Assembly: GCA_947453725.1 (NCBI GenBank)
Contig: CANGHH010000001.1
Location: 310,001 to 374,000 of the forward strand
DNA from: Betaproteobacteria bacterium
GTDB lineage: Bacteria; Pseudomonadota; Gammaproteobacteria; Burkholderiales; Burkholderiaceae_C
Length of the DNA stretch: 64,000 bases
Direction of reading: 5' to 3'
Numbering within the stretch: position 1 is the first letter of the stretch; every line of letters starts with the position of its first letter. Both the position numbers and the translations under genes were made by a program. This document shows positions 1-7,128 of this stretch, one piece after another. The notes below the pieces were generated by a model. It was given only the letters and a program-made list of their open reading frames with translations. It was not told the DNA's origin and made no database searches.

Positions 1-126
1 GCCGTGGCACCAGCGCCGCCGGGCCACAGCCGGACGGCCTGTAGCGGGGAAGCCGCAGGCGCTCGCCGGCGAGAGGCCGTCCGCAGGGACTGTCTCTCGT
101 CCGACTCGCCCCCTCGGGGGGCCATC
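1..126. other. Structured intergenic segment at the left edge
   Basis: I find no gene in this stretch. It contains a 10-bp inverted repeat (CGGACGGCCT at 31-40, AGGCCGTCCG at 74-83) enclosing further GC-rich self-complementary sequence. A smaller hairpin (CCCCC, TC, GGGGG, about 111-122) lies just past the stop of the neighbouring minus-strand gene. The outer repeat could be a REP-like element or part of a transcription end. No T-tract follows, so I do not call it an intrinsic terminator. Confidence 0.4.
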
Positions 127-774
127 TCAGCCGATGACGACCTTCTTGTCGCGCAGAAAGCCGTCGACCAGCGACAGGCGGATCACCGGGTCCTCCAGCT
201 CCATCAGCTTCTGCTTCGCGGCATCGCTGACCGGCAGCAGTTCGCACCAGCGGTTGGCGACCCAGCCGGCGTCGTCGAGCCGGTAGGGCTTGGCGAAAGG
301 CGACTGGTCTTGTGCCTGCAGCTTGCGGATGGCTTCGGCCAGCGCGGTGACGGTGGGCAGCACGGCCGGGCCGGGGGCGCGCAGGGTGTCCGGCGCGAGG
401 GGCTGCACCGTTGCCGTCCACAGGCCGTTGTCGAGCTGAGTCGGCGTGGTCTGGAGTCGGAAGCGCTGCCCGCCCAGGCAGCGCACGCGCAGGATGCCGG
501 GCTGCTCGGCGTCGACCTCTTCGATGTGGGCCAGTGTGCCGACCGCTTCGACCCGCAGGGCCCGCGGCCCGCGCCCGGCCTCTGCGCCCTGGCGCAGGCA
601 GACCACGCCGAAGGGCTGCCGGGTGCGCATGCAGTCGGCGATCAGGTCGAGGTAACGCGCCTCGAAGATCTTCAGGTGCAGCACGGCACCGGGGAACAGC
701 ACCAGCTGCAGCGGGAACAAGGCCAGCGGCGTGGTCAGCGGGGTGCCGGTGTTGATCTCGCTGGCAGGCGTCAT
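127..774 (-). CDS. LON peptidase substrate-binding-domain protein (no protease domain)
   Basis: The product is 215 residues and begins at an ATG giving MTPASEINTG. It matches the N-terminal substrate-binding domain of Lon proteases: a phosphoprotein-like LALFPLQLVLFPGAVLHLKIFEARYL segment is recognisable through the pieces LFPLQLVLFPG and IFEARYLDLI near residues 15-40, followed by GxxCLRQG. There is no AAA+ ATPase or Ser-Lys protease domain, so it is a stand-alone LON domain (YbaA/PUA-like family) of unproven function. It is the last gene of a minus-strand run nadK-recN-rapZ, separated from rapZ by only 5 nt, so it is probably cotranscribed with them. Family assignment is secure; the biological role is not. 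Confidence 0.85.
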   Translation of the reverse strand: MTPASEINTGTPLTTPLALFPLQLVLFPGAVLHLKIFEARYLDLIADCMRTRQPFGVVCLRQGAEAGRGPRALRVEAVGTLAHIEEVDAEQPGILRVRCLGGQRFRLQTTPTQLDNGLWTATVQPLAPDTLRAPGPAVLPTVTALAEAIRKLQAQDQSPFAKPYRLDDAGWVANRWCELLPVSDAAKQKLMELEDPVIRLSLVDGFLRDKKVVIG

Positions 775-779
775 GGGCT

Positions 780-1688
780 TCAATCCCGGGCGTCGAGTTC
801 TCGGTGGCGGACCAGCGTGGCGTAGGCGCTCTCGAAGCGCCGGGCCAGCCATTCCACGCCATAGACCGAGCGGTGCTGGCCGCCAGTGCAGCCGATGGCC
901 ACGGTCAGGTAGCTCCGCTGGTCGTCTTCGAACGAGGGCAGCCAGCGGTGCAGGAAGTCGTGGATCTGCTGCAGCATCTCGCCCGCTTCGGGCTGCGCCT
1001 GCAGGTAGGCGGCGACCGGGTCGTCGCGGCCGGTCAGCGGGCGCAATTCCCGGATGTAGTAGGGGTTGGGCAACACCCGCAGGTCGAAGACGTAGTCGGC
1101 GTCCAGCGGCACGCCGTGCTTGAAGGCGAAGGACTCGAAGACCAGCGTCAGCGAGGCGTCGCGCGCGCCGACCAGTGCACGCACCCAGCTGCGCAGCAGC
1201 GCCGGACGCAACTGGCTGGTGTCGATGACGGTGGCCTTGTCGCGCAGGTCGGCGAGCAGCGCGCGTTCCAGTTCGATCGCATCGACCAGTGCCCGCGACA
1301 CATCGCCGCTGGTGGCCGCGGCGGTCAAGGGGTGGGGCCGGCGCGTTTCGGAAAAGCGGCGCAACAGCGCGTCGGTGCTGGCGTCGAGGAACAGCGTGCG
1401 CACGCGCACCCCTTCGCTGCGCAGCTGCTCGATCAGCGGCACCAGGCTGGGCAGCGAAGCGGCGGTGCGCACGTCGACCGCCACCGCCACGCGCTGGGCG
1501 TAGCGCTGGTGTTCCAGGCGGATGAAGTCGCGCAGCAGTTCGGGCGGCAGGTTGTCGACGCAGAAGTAGCCGGCGTCTTCCAGCGCGTGCAGCGCCACCG
1601 ATTTGCCCGAACCCGAAATGCCGGTGACCAGGACCACCTCTTCGCGCGCCGGCGGGCTTTCGACGGGGTCGGTCGCGTTCACGGTCAC
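780..1688 (-). CDS. rapZ: RNase adapter protein RapZ (nucleotide-binding)
   Basis: A 302-residue protein with a Walker A motif GISGSGKS at residues 23-30 and the C-terminal motif [10 protein letters not shown] typical of RapZ/YvcJ. In enterobacteria RapZ delivers the small RNA GlmZ to RNase E and so controls glucosamine-6-phosphate synthase. In betaproteobacteria the target is not established and only nucleotide binding is a safe prediction. Family members are usually about 280-290 residues; the extra length is a short N-terminal extension. The ATG start overlaps the recN stop in an ATGA arrangement, which implies translational coupling. Confidence 0.93.
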   Translation of the reverse strand: MTVNATDPVESPPAREEVVLVTGISGSGKSVALHALEDAGYFCVDNLPPELLRDFIRLEHQRYAQRVAVAVDVRTAASLPSLVPLIEQLRSEGVRVRTLFLDASTDALLRRFSETRRPHPLTAAATSGDVSRALVDAIELERALLADLRDKATVIDTSQLRPALLRSWVRALVGARDASLTLVFESFAFKHGVPLDADYVFDLRVLPNPYYIRELRPLTGRDDPVAAYLQAQPEAGEMLQQIHDFLHRWLPSFEDDQRSYLTVAIGCTGGQHRSVYGVEWLARRFESAYATLVRHRELDARD

Positions 1689-3388
1689 CGTCCGGCCCCT
1701 GCGGCCTGTCCGAGCAGGGCCTGCGCGTGGGCGGTGCCCGACAGCGTTTCACCGCCCAGCATGCGGGCGATTTCGGCCACCCGGGCTTCGCCGTCGACCG
1801 GTCGGATGTCGGACAGGGTCTGCTTGTCGCGCAGGGCCTTGGCGACGACGAAGTGGCCGTCGGCACAGGCCGCGACCTGCGCCAGGTGGGTCACGGCCAG
1901 CACCTGGCCGGTCGGTCCCAGCGACCGCCCGAGCTGCTTCATCAAGCGCCCCACGCTGTCTGCCACGGTGCCGCCGACGCCGGCGTCGATCTCGTCGAAG
2001 ATCAGGGTCGAAGCGCCGCTGCGTTGCGCGGCAGCCGTCTGGCTGCTGCCCTGCGCGGTCGTCACGGCAATCGCCAGGGCCAGCCGCGACAGTTCGCCGC
2101 CCGAGGCCACCTTGGCCAGCGGCCGCGGCGTGCTGCCGGCGTGGCCGGCGACGCGGAATTCGGCGGCTTCCAGGCCGAAGGCCTGCGGCTCGGCCTGCGG
2201 CAGCAGCGCGACTTCGAAACGGCCGCCGGCCATGCCGAGTTGCTGCATCGCCCCGGTGACGGCAGTCGACAGCCGCGGCGCGGCCTTCTTGCGCAGCCGG
2301 GCGACTCGTTCGGCCTCGCTGCGCCAGCGCTGCTCAGTGGCCGCGACGGCGCGTTCGAGGCCGTCCAGGTCGGCCGCCGCGTCGAGCTGCGCCAGCTCGG
2401 CCTGCCAGCCGGCCAGCAGCGCCGGCAGTTCGGCTGGCGTGCGGCGGTAGCGCCGGGCCAAGCCGACCCACAGGCCCAGGCGCTCGTCCAGCGCGGCCAG
2501 CCTGTCGGGGTCGGGTTCGCGGTGACCCAGGTAGCTGTGCAGCGTGTGCGCGGCGTCTTCCAGCTGGGCCTGCGCGGCGCGCAGCTGGTCGGCGACGGCG
2601 CCCAGTTCACTGTCGTAGCGCTGCACGCCGTCCAGCGCGGCGATGGCCCGCGAGGTCTGCTGGTCGGCGTTGTCGCGGTCTTCGGCGATGGCATCCAGCG
2701 CCGCCCGCGCGCCGTCGACCAGCGCCTGGGCGTGGGCTTGGCGCTGGTGCTCGGCGTTCAGCGTCTCCCACTCGCCATCGGCCGGCGCCAGCTTGTGGAC
2801 TTCGGCGATCTGCCAGGCCAGCCGCTCGCGTTCGCGTTCCAGCGTGTCGCGCTGGCCGCGCGCCGCAGCCAGCTGCGCGATGGCCAGGCGCCAGGCCTGC
2901 CAGGCCGCCGTCAGCGCGCTGCTGTCGACGCCGGCCTGCGCGTCGAGCAGCGCGCGCACGGCGGCCGGCCGGGTCAGGCTCTGCCAGGCGTGCTGGCCGT
3001 GGATGTCGACCAGGTGGTCGGCGGCCTCGCGCAGCTGGGCCATGGTGGCCGGGCTGCCGTTGATCCAGGCCCGGCTCTTGCCTTGGGCATCGACGCTGCG
3101 CCGCAGCAGCAGGCTGTCGTCCTCAGGGTCTTCGCGGCTGAGGCCGGCTTCGTCCAGCCAAGGCTTGAGCGACGCCGGTACATCGAATTCGGCGCTGACC
3201 TCGGCGCGGCTGGCGCCTTCGCGCACCAGGGCGGCGTCGGCGCGGTTGCCCAGCGCCAGCTGCAGGGCGTCGATGAGGATCGACTTGCCGGCACCGGTTT
3301 CCCCGGTCAGCACGCTGAAGCCGGGCTGGAAATCGACTTCCAGTTCGGTCACGATGACCACGTCGCGCAGGGACAGGCGCCTCAACAC
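1685..3388 (-). CDS. recN: DNA repair protein RecN
   Basis: A 567-residue SMC-like ATPase acting in recombinational repair of double-strand breaks. Visible features are Walker A GETGAGKS at residues 29-36, a central region rich in Gln, Arg and Ala predicted to form a long coiled coil, the ABC-type signature [15 protein letters not shown], and Walker [13 protein letters not shown]. Length is normal for the family (about 550-570). The start codon is GTG, one base after the nadK stop, and the stop overlaps rapZ by 4 nt. An upstream ATG is not available in frame. Linkage with nadK and hrcA is common in proteobacteria. Confidence 0.95.
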   Translation of the reverse strand: MLRRLSLRDVVIVTELEVDFQPGFSVLTGETGAGKSILIDALQLALGNRADAALVREGASRAEVSAEFDVPASLKPWLDEAGLSREDPEDDSLLLRRSVDAQGKSRAWINGSPATMAQLREAADHLVDIHGQHAWQSLTRPAAVRALLDAQAGVDSSALTAAWQAWRLAIAQLAAARGQRDTLERERERLAWQIAEVHKLAPADGEWETLNAEHQRQAHAQALVDGARAALDAIAEDRDNADQQTSRAIAALDGVQRYDSELGAVADQLRAAQAQLEDAAHTLHSYLGHREPDPDRLAALDERLGLWVGLARRYRRTPAELPALLAGWQAELAQLDAAADLDGLERAVAATEQRWRSEAERVARLRKKAAPRLSTAVTGAMQQLGMAGGRFEVALLPQAEPQAFGLEAAEFRVAGHAGSTPRPLAKVASGGELSRLALAIAVTTAQGSSQTAAAQRSGASTLIFDEIDAGVGGTVADSVGRLMKQLGRSLGPTGQVLAVTHLAQVAACADGHFVVAKALRDKQTLSDIRPVDGEARVAEIARMLGGETLSGTAHAQALLGQAAGAGR

Positions 3389-3389
3389 C

Positions 3390-4265
3390 TCACACCACGC
3401 CTTCGTACCAGCGGAGTTTTCTGCGCAGCGTGGCGTAGTAGCTCCAGCCGCGCGGGTGCAGGAAGCGCACCTGGAAGGCCGAGCGGCGCACGCGCACCTG
3501 GTCGCCGATCATCAGGCTGGCCAGCATGTGCATGTCGAAATTGGCCGACACGTCCTTGCCCGAGACGATGCCGATGCGCACCTCGCCGGTGTCGGGCAGC
3601 ACGATGGGGCGGTTGCTCAGCGTGTGGCTGGCGATCGGCAGCACCACCATGCCGCCGATGCCGGGGTGCAGGATGGGCCCGCCGGCCGACAAGGCGTAGG
3701 CGGTGCTGCCGGTGGGCGTGGCCACGATCAGGCCGTCGGCGCGCATGTTGGCGACGAAATCGTCGCCGACGTCGACGCGCAGCTCGACCATGCCGGCGGT
3801 GGCGCCGCGGCTGACCACCACGTCGTTCAGCGACAGGCCCTCGAAGATGCGCTGGCCGTCGCGCCAGACGTCGCTTTCCAGCATCGCGCGTGCTTCTTCC
3901 TCGTAGTCGCCGGCCACCATGGGCGCCAGCGCTTCCTTGTACTGGCCCATCGCGATGTCGGTGATGAAGCCCAGCCGGCCCTGGTTGATGCCGACCAGCG
4001 GCAGGTTGTACTGCGCCAGTTCGCGGGCGATGCCCAGCATCGTGCCGTCGCCGCCGACCACCACCGCGAGGTCGCAGCGCTGGCCCATCTGCTGTGGCGT
4101 CAGGGCTTCGAAATCGGTGACGCCGGTGTTGCGTGCGGTGTCGGCTTCGAAGGACACCTCGAGGCCCTGGGCCATCAGGAAGTCGGCAATATCCTCCAGC
4201 GCCGGGCGGATGCCGAGCGCCTGATACTTGCCCACGATTGCTGCATGACGGAAGCCTGAAGGCAT
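3390..4265 (-). CDS. nadK: NAD kinase
   Basis: ATP-dependent NAD kinase, which makes NADP in the cytoplasm. The 291-residue product carries the GGDGT motif ([10 protein letters not shown]), the downstream [10 protein letters not shown] segment that contains the NE/D-type motif, and the conserved [15 protein letters not shown] block. I chose the ATG that gives [14 protein letters not shown]; another in-frame ATG lies 9 nt upstream (position 4274) and would add MPR. The gene is divergent from hrcA and heads the nadK-recN-rapZ-LON run, with recN starting one base after its stop. Confidence 0.95.
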   Translation of the reverse strand: MPSGFRHAAIVGKYQALGIRPALEDIADFLMAQGLEVSFEADTARNTGVTDFEALTPQQMGQRCDLAVVVGGDGTMLGIARELAQYNLPLVGINQGRLGFITDIAMGQYKEALAPMVAGDYEEEARAMLESDVWRDGQRIFEGLSLNDVVVSRGATAGMVELRVDVGDDFVANMRADGLIVATPTGSTAYALSAGGPILHPGIGGMVVLPIASHTLSNRPIVLPDTGEVRIGIVSGKDVSANFDMHMLASLMIGDQVRVRRSAFQVRFLHPRGWSYYATLRRKLRWYEGVV

Positions 4266-4336
4266 GCGCGGCATTACACCATAGGGCTCTCTGTCGCCCC
4301 GGCCCTCCCCGCGGTGGCAGCTTGCAGGGCCGTCCC

Positions 4337-4348
4337 TACAATCGGGGC
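4337..4348 (+). promoter_or_regulatory. hrcA -10 box immediately before the start codon
   Basis: TACAAT (4337-4342) lies six bases before the hrcA ATG. If transcription starts about 7 bases after the box, as is usual, the mRNA would begin at or next to the start codon, so it would be leaderless or nearly so. No convincing -35 hexamer and no Shine-Dalgarno sequence are visible. No CIRCE element (TTAGCACTC-N9-GAGTGCTAA) is present nearby. Confidence 0.5.
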
Positions 4349-5377
4349 ATGCTGGATGACCGTGCGCGCACGCTGCTGAAGACCCTTGTCGAGCGCTACA
4401 TCGCCGACGGCACCCCCGTGGGTTCACGCACGCTGAGCCGCACCTCGGGCCTGGACCTGTCGCCGGCCACCATCCGCAACGTGATGTCGGACCTCGAAGA
4501 GCTGGGCTTGATCGCCAGCCCGCACACCAGCGCCGGGCGCATTCCGACGGCACGCGGCTACCGGCTCTTCGTCGACACCATGCTGACGGCGCGCCCGCTG
4601 GACTTCGAGCGCAGCTCGGCCGACGTGGCCGCTGCGCGCGAACAGCTGCACCCCGACCAGCCGCAGCGCGTCATCGCGCAGGCCGCTTCCTTGCTGTCCA
4701 GCCTGAGCAGCTTCGTCGGCGTGGTCACCGCGCCGCGCAAGGCCAGCGTCTTCCACCACATCGAATTCCTGCGCCTGGGCGAACGCCGGGTGCTGGTGAT
4801 CCTGGTGGCGCCCGACGGTGACGTGCAGAACCGCGTCATCTTCACCACCCGCGACCACCAGCAGGGCGAACTGGTCGAGGCTTCCAACTTCCTCAACGCC
4901 CACTACGCCGGGCTGACCATCGAAGAGGTGCGCGAACGCCTGAAGCGCGAGATCGACGCGCTGCGCGGCGAGATCGCCGCGCTGATGCAGGCCGCCGTGC
5001 AGGCCGGCAGCGAGGTGCTGGCCGAAAGCGCCGACAACGTCGTGGTCGCGGGCGAACGCAATCTGCTGACGGTGCAGGACTTCGGCAACGACATGTCCAG
5101 CCTGCGCCGGCTGTTCGGCGTCTTCGAACAGAAGACCGAACTGATGCGCCTGCTGGAAGTCAGCAGCCGCGCCGAGGGCGTGCGCATCTACATCGGCGGC
5201 GAGAGCCGCGTCGTGCCCTTCGAGGAACTGAGCGTGGTGACTGCGCCCTACGAAGTCGACGGCCGCATCGTCGGCACGCTGGGCGTCATCGGCCCGACGC
5301 GGATGGCCTACGACCGCATGATCCAGATCGTCGACATCACGTCGCGGCTGGTCGGCAGCGCCTTGTCGGCGCGCTGA
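4349..5377 (+). CDS. hrcA: Heat-inducible transcription repressor HrcA
   Basis: A 342-residue repressor that binds CIRCE operators upstream of groESL/dnaK-type genes. The N-terminal winged helix-turn-helix shows the signatures [32 protein letters not shown] and [16 protein letters not shown], followed by the GAF-like effector domain ending TSRLVGSAL. The length is standard. The ATG is preceded by a TACAAT box with almost no room for a leader. The CIRCE sites it would bind are not in this window. Confidence 0.96.
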   Translation: MLDDRARTLLKTLVERYIADGTPVGSRTLSRTSGLDLSPATIRNVMSDLEELGLIASPHTSAGRIPTARGYRLFVDTMLTARPLDFERSSADVAAAREQLHPDQPQRVIAQAASLLSSLSSFVGVVTAPRKASVFHHIEFLRLGERRVLVILVAPDGDVQNRVIFTTRDHQQGELVEASNFLNAHYAGLTIEEVRERLKREIDALRGEIAALMQAAVQAGSEVLAESADNVVVAGERNLLTVQDFGNDMSSLRRLFGVFEQKTELMRLLEVSSRAEGVRIYIGGESRVVPFEELSVVTAPYEVDGRIVGTLGVIGPTRMAYDRMIQIVDITSRLVGSALSAR

Positions 5378-5400
5378 CCGGCCTGCGCGCCCGGACGTGA

Positions 5401-5423
5401 AAAGGCCCGCTCGCGGCGGGCCC
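5401..5423 (-). terminator. Intrinsic terminator for the small Ala-rich gene
   Basis: Read on the minus strand there is a 7-bp GC stem (GGCCCGC / GCGGGCC with a 5-nt loop) followed by TTTT. It lies about 50 bp beyond the stop of the minus-strand small secreted protein gene and also falls just after the hrcA stop, so it may insulate both convergent units. Confidence 0.65.
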
Positions 5424-5474
5424 TGACACCACCGGGCGCTGCAGCGCCCAGGCAGCGCCGACGCAGCGTGGCGT

Positions 5475-5717
5475 TTACTTCGTGGCCGGCGCGGCGGACG
5501 CGGCGCCAGCCTGCTTGGTGGCCTTTTTGGCGGCGTGCTGCTTGCGGTGCTTCTTCGCATCCGAGGCTGCGGGCGCCGGCGCTGCGGCAGGCGCAGCCGC
5601 GGTGGCCGCGGGTGTCGCGGCCACGGGGGCCTTCGCTGCCGCCGGGGCTTGGGCGAAGGCGGCGACAGCGGTCGTTGACAGCAGGGCGGCGGCGAACAGG
5701 GACTTGAGGGCGTTCAT
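5475..5717 (-). CDS. Small secreted Ala/Lys/Pro-rich protein
   Basis: An 80-residue protein with a clear Sec signal peptide (MNALKSLFAAALLSTTAVAAFA) cleaved after AFA or nearby. The mature part is low-complexity: Ala/Pro/Thr-rich in the middle, then a basic stretch DAKKHRKQHAAKKATKQ. Similar small alanine-lysine-rich exported proteins (acid-shock-like or PHA-histone-like composition) are common in Burkholderiales, but I cannot assign a function. The start was chosen because it gives the signal peptide; a longer in-frame reading would bury it. A downstream terminator supports a monocistronic gene. Confidence 0.7.
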   Translation of the reverse strand: MNALKSLFAAALLSTTAVAAFAQAPAAAKAPVAATPAATAAAPAAAPAPAASDAKKHRKQHAAKKATKQAGAASAAPATK

Positions 5718-5873
5718 GGTGAGATGGCTTCCGAAAAGAGTCTCGATGCAGGCTCCGAGTCTCCTGAGCGGGCCCCGCATGCGCTTGGCCTGCGTACACA
5801 ACGCCGGGTTAACCCGGGTCGTTGACGTGAAGCAAGGTAAATGCCGGCCGCCGCCGGCCCCCGCCGGACCTCC

Positions 5874-5879
5874 TAGAAT
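5874..5879 (+). promoter_or_regulatory. -10 box of the CAU tRNA gene
   Basis: TAGAAT lies 17 bp upstream of the mature tRNA 5' end, the right distance for a -10 element. I could not find a good -35 hexamer in the GC-rich sequence before it. Confidence 0.5.
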
Positions 5880-5896
5880 CAGCGCTGTCCGTCCCC

Positions 5897-5973
5897 GGGC
5901 CGTTAGCTCAGTTGGTTAGAGCAGAGGACTCATAATCCTTTGGTCGTAGGTTCAAGTCCTACACGGCCTACCA
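5897..5973 (+). tRNA. tRNA with CAU anticodon, probably tRNA-Ile2 (lysidine type)
   Basis: A 77-nt cloverleaf. The acceptor stem is GGGCCGT pairing with ACGGCCT (first pair G-U), the D arm GCTCAGTTGGTTAGAGC, the anticodon loop CTCATAA, the T arm GTAGG-TTCAAGT-CCTAC, and CCA is encoded. A CAU anticodon can be elongator Met, initiator Met or Ile decoding AUA after lysidine modification. The body (loop flanks and T arm) looks more like bacterial Ile2 than elongator Met, and it lacks the unpaired first base pair of an initiator. The Ile2 identity is an inference. Confidence 0.9.
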
Positions 5974-6590
5974 GTGAAATCAATGACTTGGCGATGCATT
6001 GACCGCTCGAGGTGCTTGAGTTCTGGTCTGATGCAGCTGCCCTGCAGCGCCGAGTGCGGTGGTTTGCCGCCTGGGGCCGACCCGAAAGCGGCCAGGCTGG
6101 AACGCCGGCCGTGCCCGTGATGCCGCTTTGCCCCCTGTCGGGTTCCGAGTCCGGGCCCTCGACCGCCGGCGTCTTGCCCGACCGGCAGCGAACCGGGCCG
6201 CTGGGGATGAACGTCGGGTTCGACCCATTCCAAGGCCACGTCACCTCGAGGGCCAGGCGGTCGTTCTGGGCTCAGGCAGCGACCTGCGGCTGACGCGCCG
6301 GCAACTGGGAAACGTCCGGCTCCCAAGCGCTGCCCGCCACGATGGGACTGAGCGGTGAGCGGTGAGCGCTGGCGCTGCGTTCGTGCGGGTTGCCACGGCC
6401 ACTGGCGCCACCGGCCACCCCGAATTCCCGTAGCAGTGACCCTCCTCCACCCACTCCCCCCCCCCCTGCCTGCGGTGGGGGTCCGACATTCTTAAGGTGA
6501 ACTTAAGCAATTGCTGCGAAGATTTCGCATCGCCTCCTCTACCTGCATTCCGTCGCTGCGGCGCCAGATCGGTGGCGAGTAAATTTGGCA
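5974..6590. other. Non-coding region between the CAU tRNA and the molybdenum hydroxylase operon
   Basis: About 600 bp without a credible gene; short open frames on both strands have no start signal or recognisable product. It holds an 11-base C tract (6456-6466) followed by a G-rich stretch that could pair with it, and two CTTAAG hexamers (6491-6496, 6502-6507) spaced exactly 11 bp apart and abutting a GCAATTGC palindrome. The last half is noticeably more AT-rich than the surrounding genes, consistent with a regulatory region for the operon downstream. Confidence 0.55.
6491..6514. promoter_or_regulatory. Tandem CTTAAG sites one helical turn apart
   Basis: CTTAAG at 6491-6496 and 6502-6507, each a palindrome, with an 11-bp period that places both on the same DNA face. 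The second is followed directly by GCAATTGC. This is about 130 bp upstream of the predicted promoter of the hydroxylase operon and may be a regulator or IHF-type site. No factor can be assigned from sequence. Confidence 0.3.
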
Positions 6591-6594
6591 GAGT

Positions 6595-6630
6595 GTGCAA
6601 TTTGCACGCTTTCTCGGTTCCTCTTACGAT
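6595..6630 (+). promoter_or_regulatory. Promoter and overlapping palindromic operator of the Mo-hydroxylase operon
   Basis: A perfect 13-bp palindrome GTGCAA-T-TTGCAC occupies 6595-6607. Its right arm TTGCAC is spaced 17 bp from TACGAT (6625-6630), which makes a plausible sigma-70 promoter. The predicted transcription start is about 6637, leaving a leader of roughly 37 nt before the first ATG. A protein bound at the palindrome would cover the -35 region, so repression is the simplest reading. The hexamers match consensus only partly. Confidence 0.45.
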
Positions 6631-6673
6631 CAGCCTGTCGGCTTGACCGCCTCCCACCAAACGGAAATCTTCC

Positions 6674-7114
6674 ATGGCTCAGCTCACCCTCAACGTCAAT
6701 GGCAAGAGCCAGACGATCACTGTTACCGACACCGGCATGCCCCTGTTGTGGGCTCTGCGTGACCACCTGGGCCTGACCGGCACCAAGTACGGTTGCGGCA
6801 TCGAGGTCTGCGGCGCTTGCACGGTGTGGGTCAACGGCCAGCCGCAGAAGTCCTGCGACATGGACGTCGGTTCGGCCGTTGGCAAGGCCATCACCACCAT
6901 CGAGGGCTTGTCGGCCGACCGCAGCCACCCGGCGCAGGTCGCCTGGATCAAGAACCAGGTGCCGCAGTGCGGCTGGTGCCAGTCGGGCATGTTGATGTCG
7001 GTGGCCGGCGCGATGAAGGCCGGGCACCACGGCAGCAGCATCGCCAACGAGGTGCAGAACGTGTGCGTCTGCGGTACCTACCAGCGCATCAAGCAAGCCA
7101 TCGTCGGCCTGTGA
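6674..7114 (+). CDS. Molybdenum hydroxylase small [2Fe-2S] subunit (IorA-like)
   Basis: A 146-residue two-cluster ferredoxin subunit of the xanthine oxidase family. A plant-type [2Fe-2S] cluster is bound by C41, C46, C49 and C61, and a second, all-helical domain binds another cluster with C99, C102, C131 and C133. All eight cysteines are present. It has no signal peptide of its own. It would leave the cytoplasm with the Tat-tagged large subunit encoded 14 nt downstream. No FAD subunit is present, which is the arrangement of isoquinoline 1-oxidoreductase-type enzymes rather than of xanthine dehydrogenase. The substrate is unknown. Confidence 0.88.
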   Translation: MAQLTLNVNGKSQTITVTDTGMPLLWALRDHLGLTGTKYGCGIEVCGACTVWVNGQPQKSCDMDVGSAVGKAITTIEGLSADRSHPAQVAWIKNQVPQCGWCQSGMLMSVAGAMKAGHHGSSIANEVQNVCVCGTYQRIKQAIVGL

Positions 7115-7128
7115 ACCGGAAAAGCGCC

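Noticed and set aside
127..774. A full Lon protease gene
   Set aside because: Only the substrate-binding domain is encoded; there is no ATPase or protease domain.
4275..4348. CIRCE element in front of hrcA
   Set aside because: The inverted repeat TTAGCACTC-N9-GAGTGCTAA is not present in the short nadK-hrcA interval.
5930..6244. Minus-strand reading frame ending GRVGLEPTTKGL
   Set aside because: This peptide is the translation of the antisense strand of the CAU tRNA, a well-known spurious annotation. The rest of the frame has no match.
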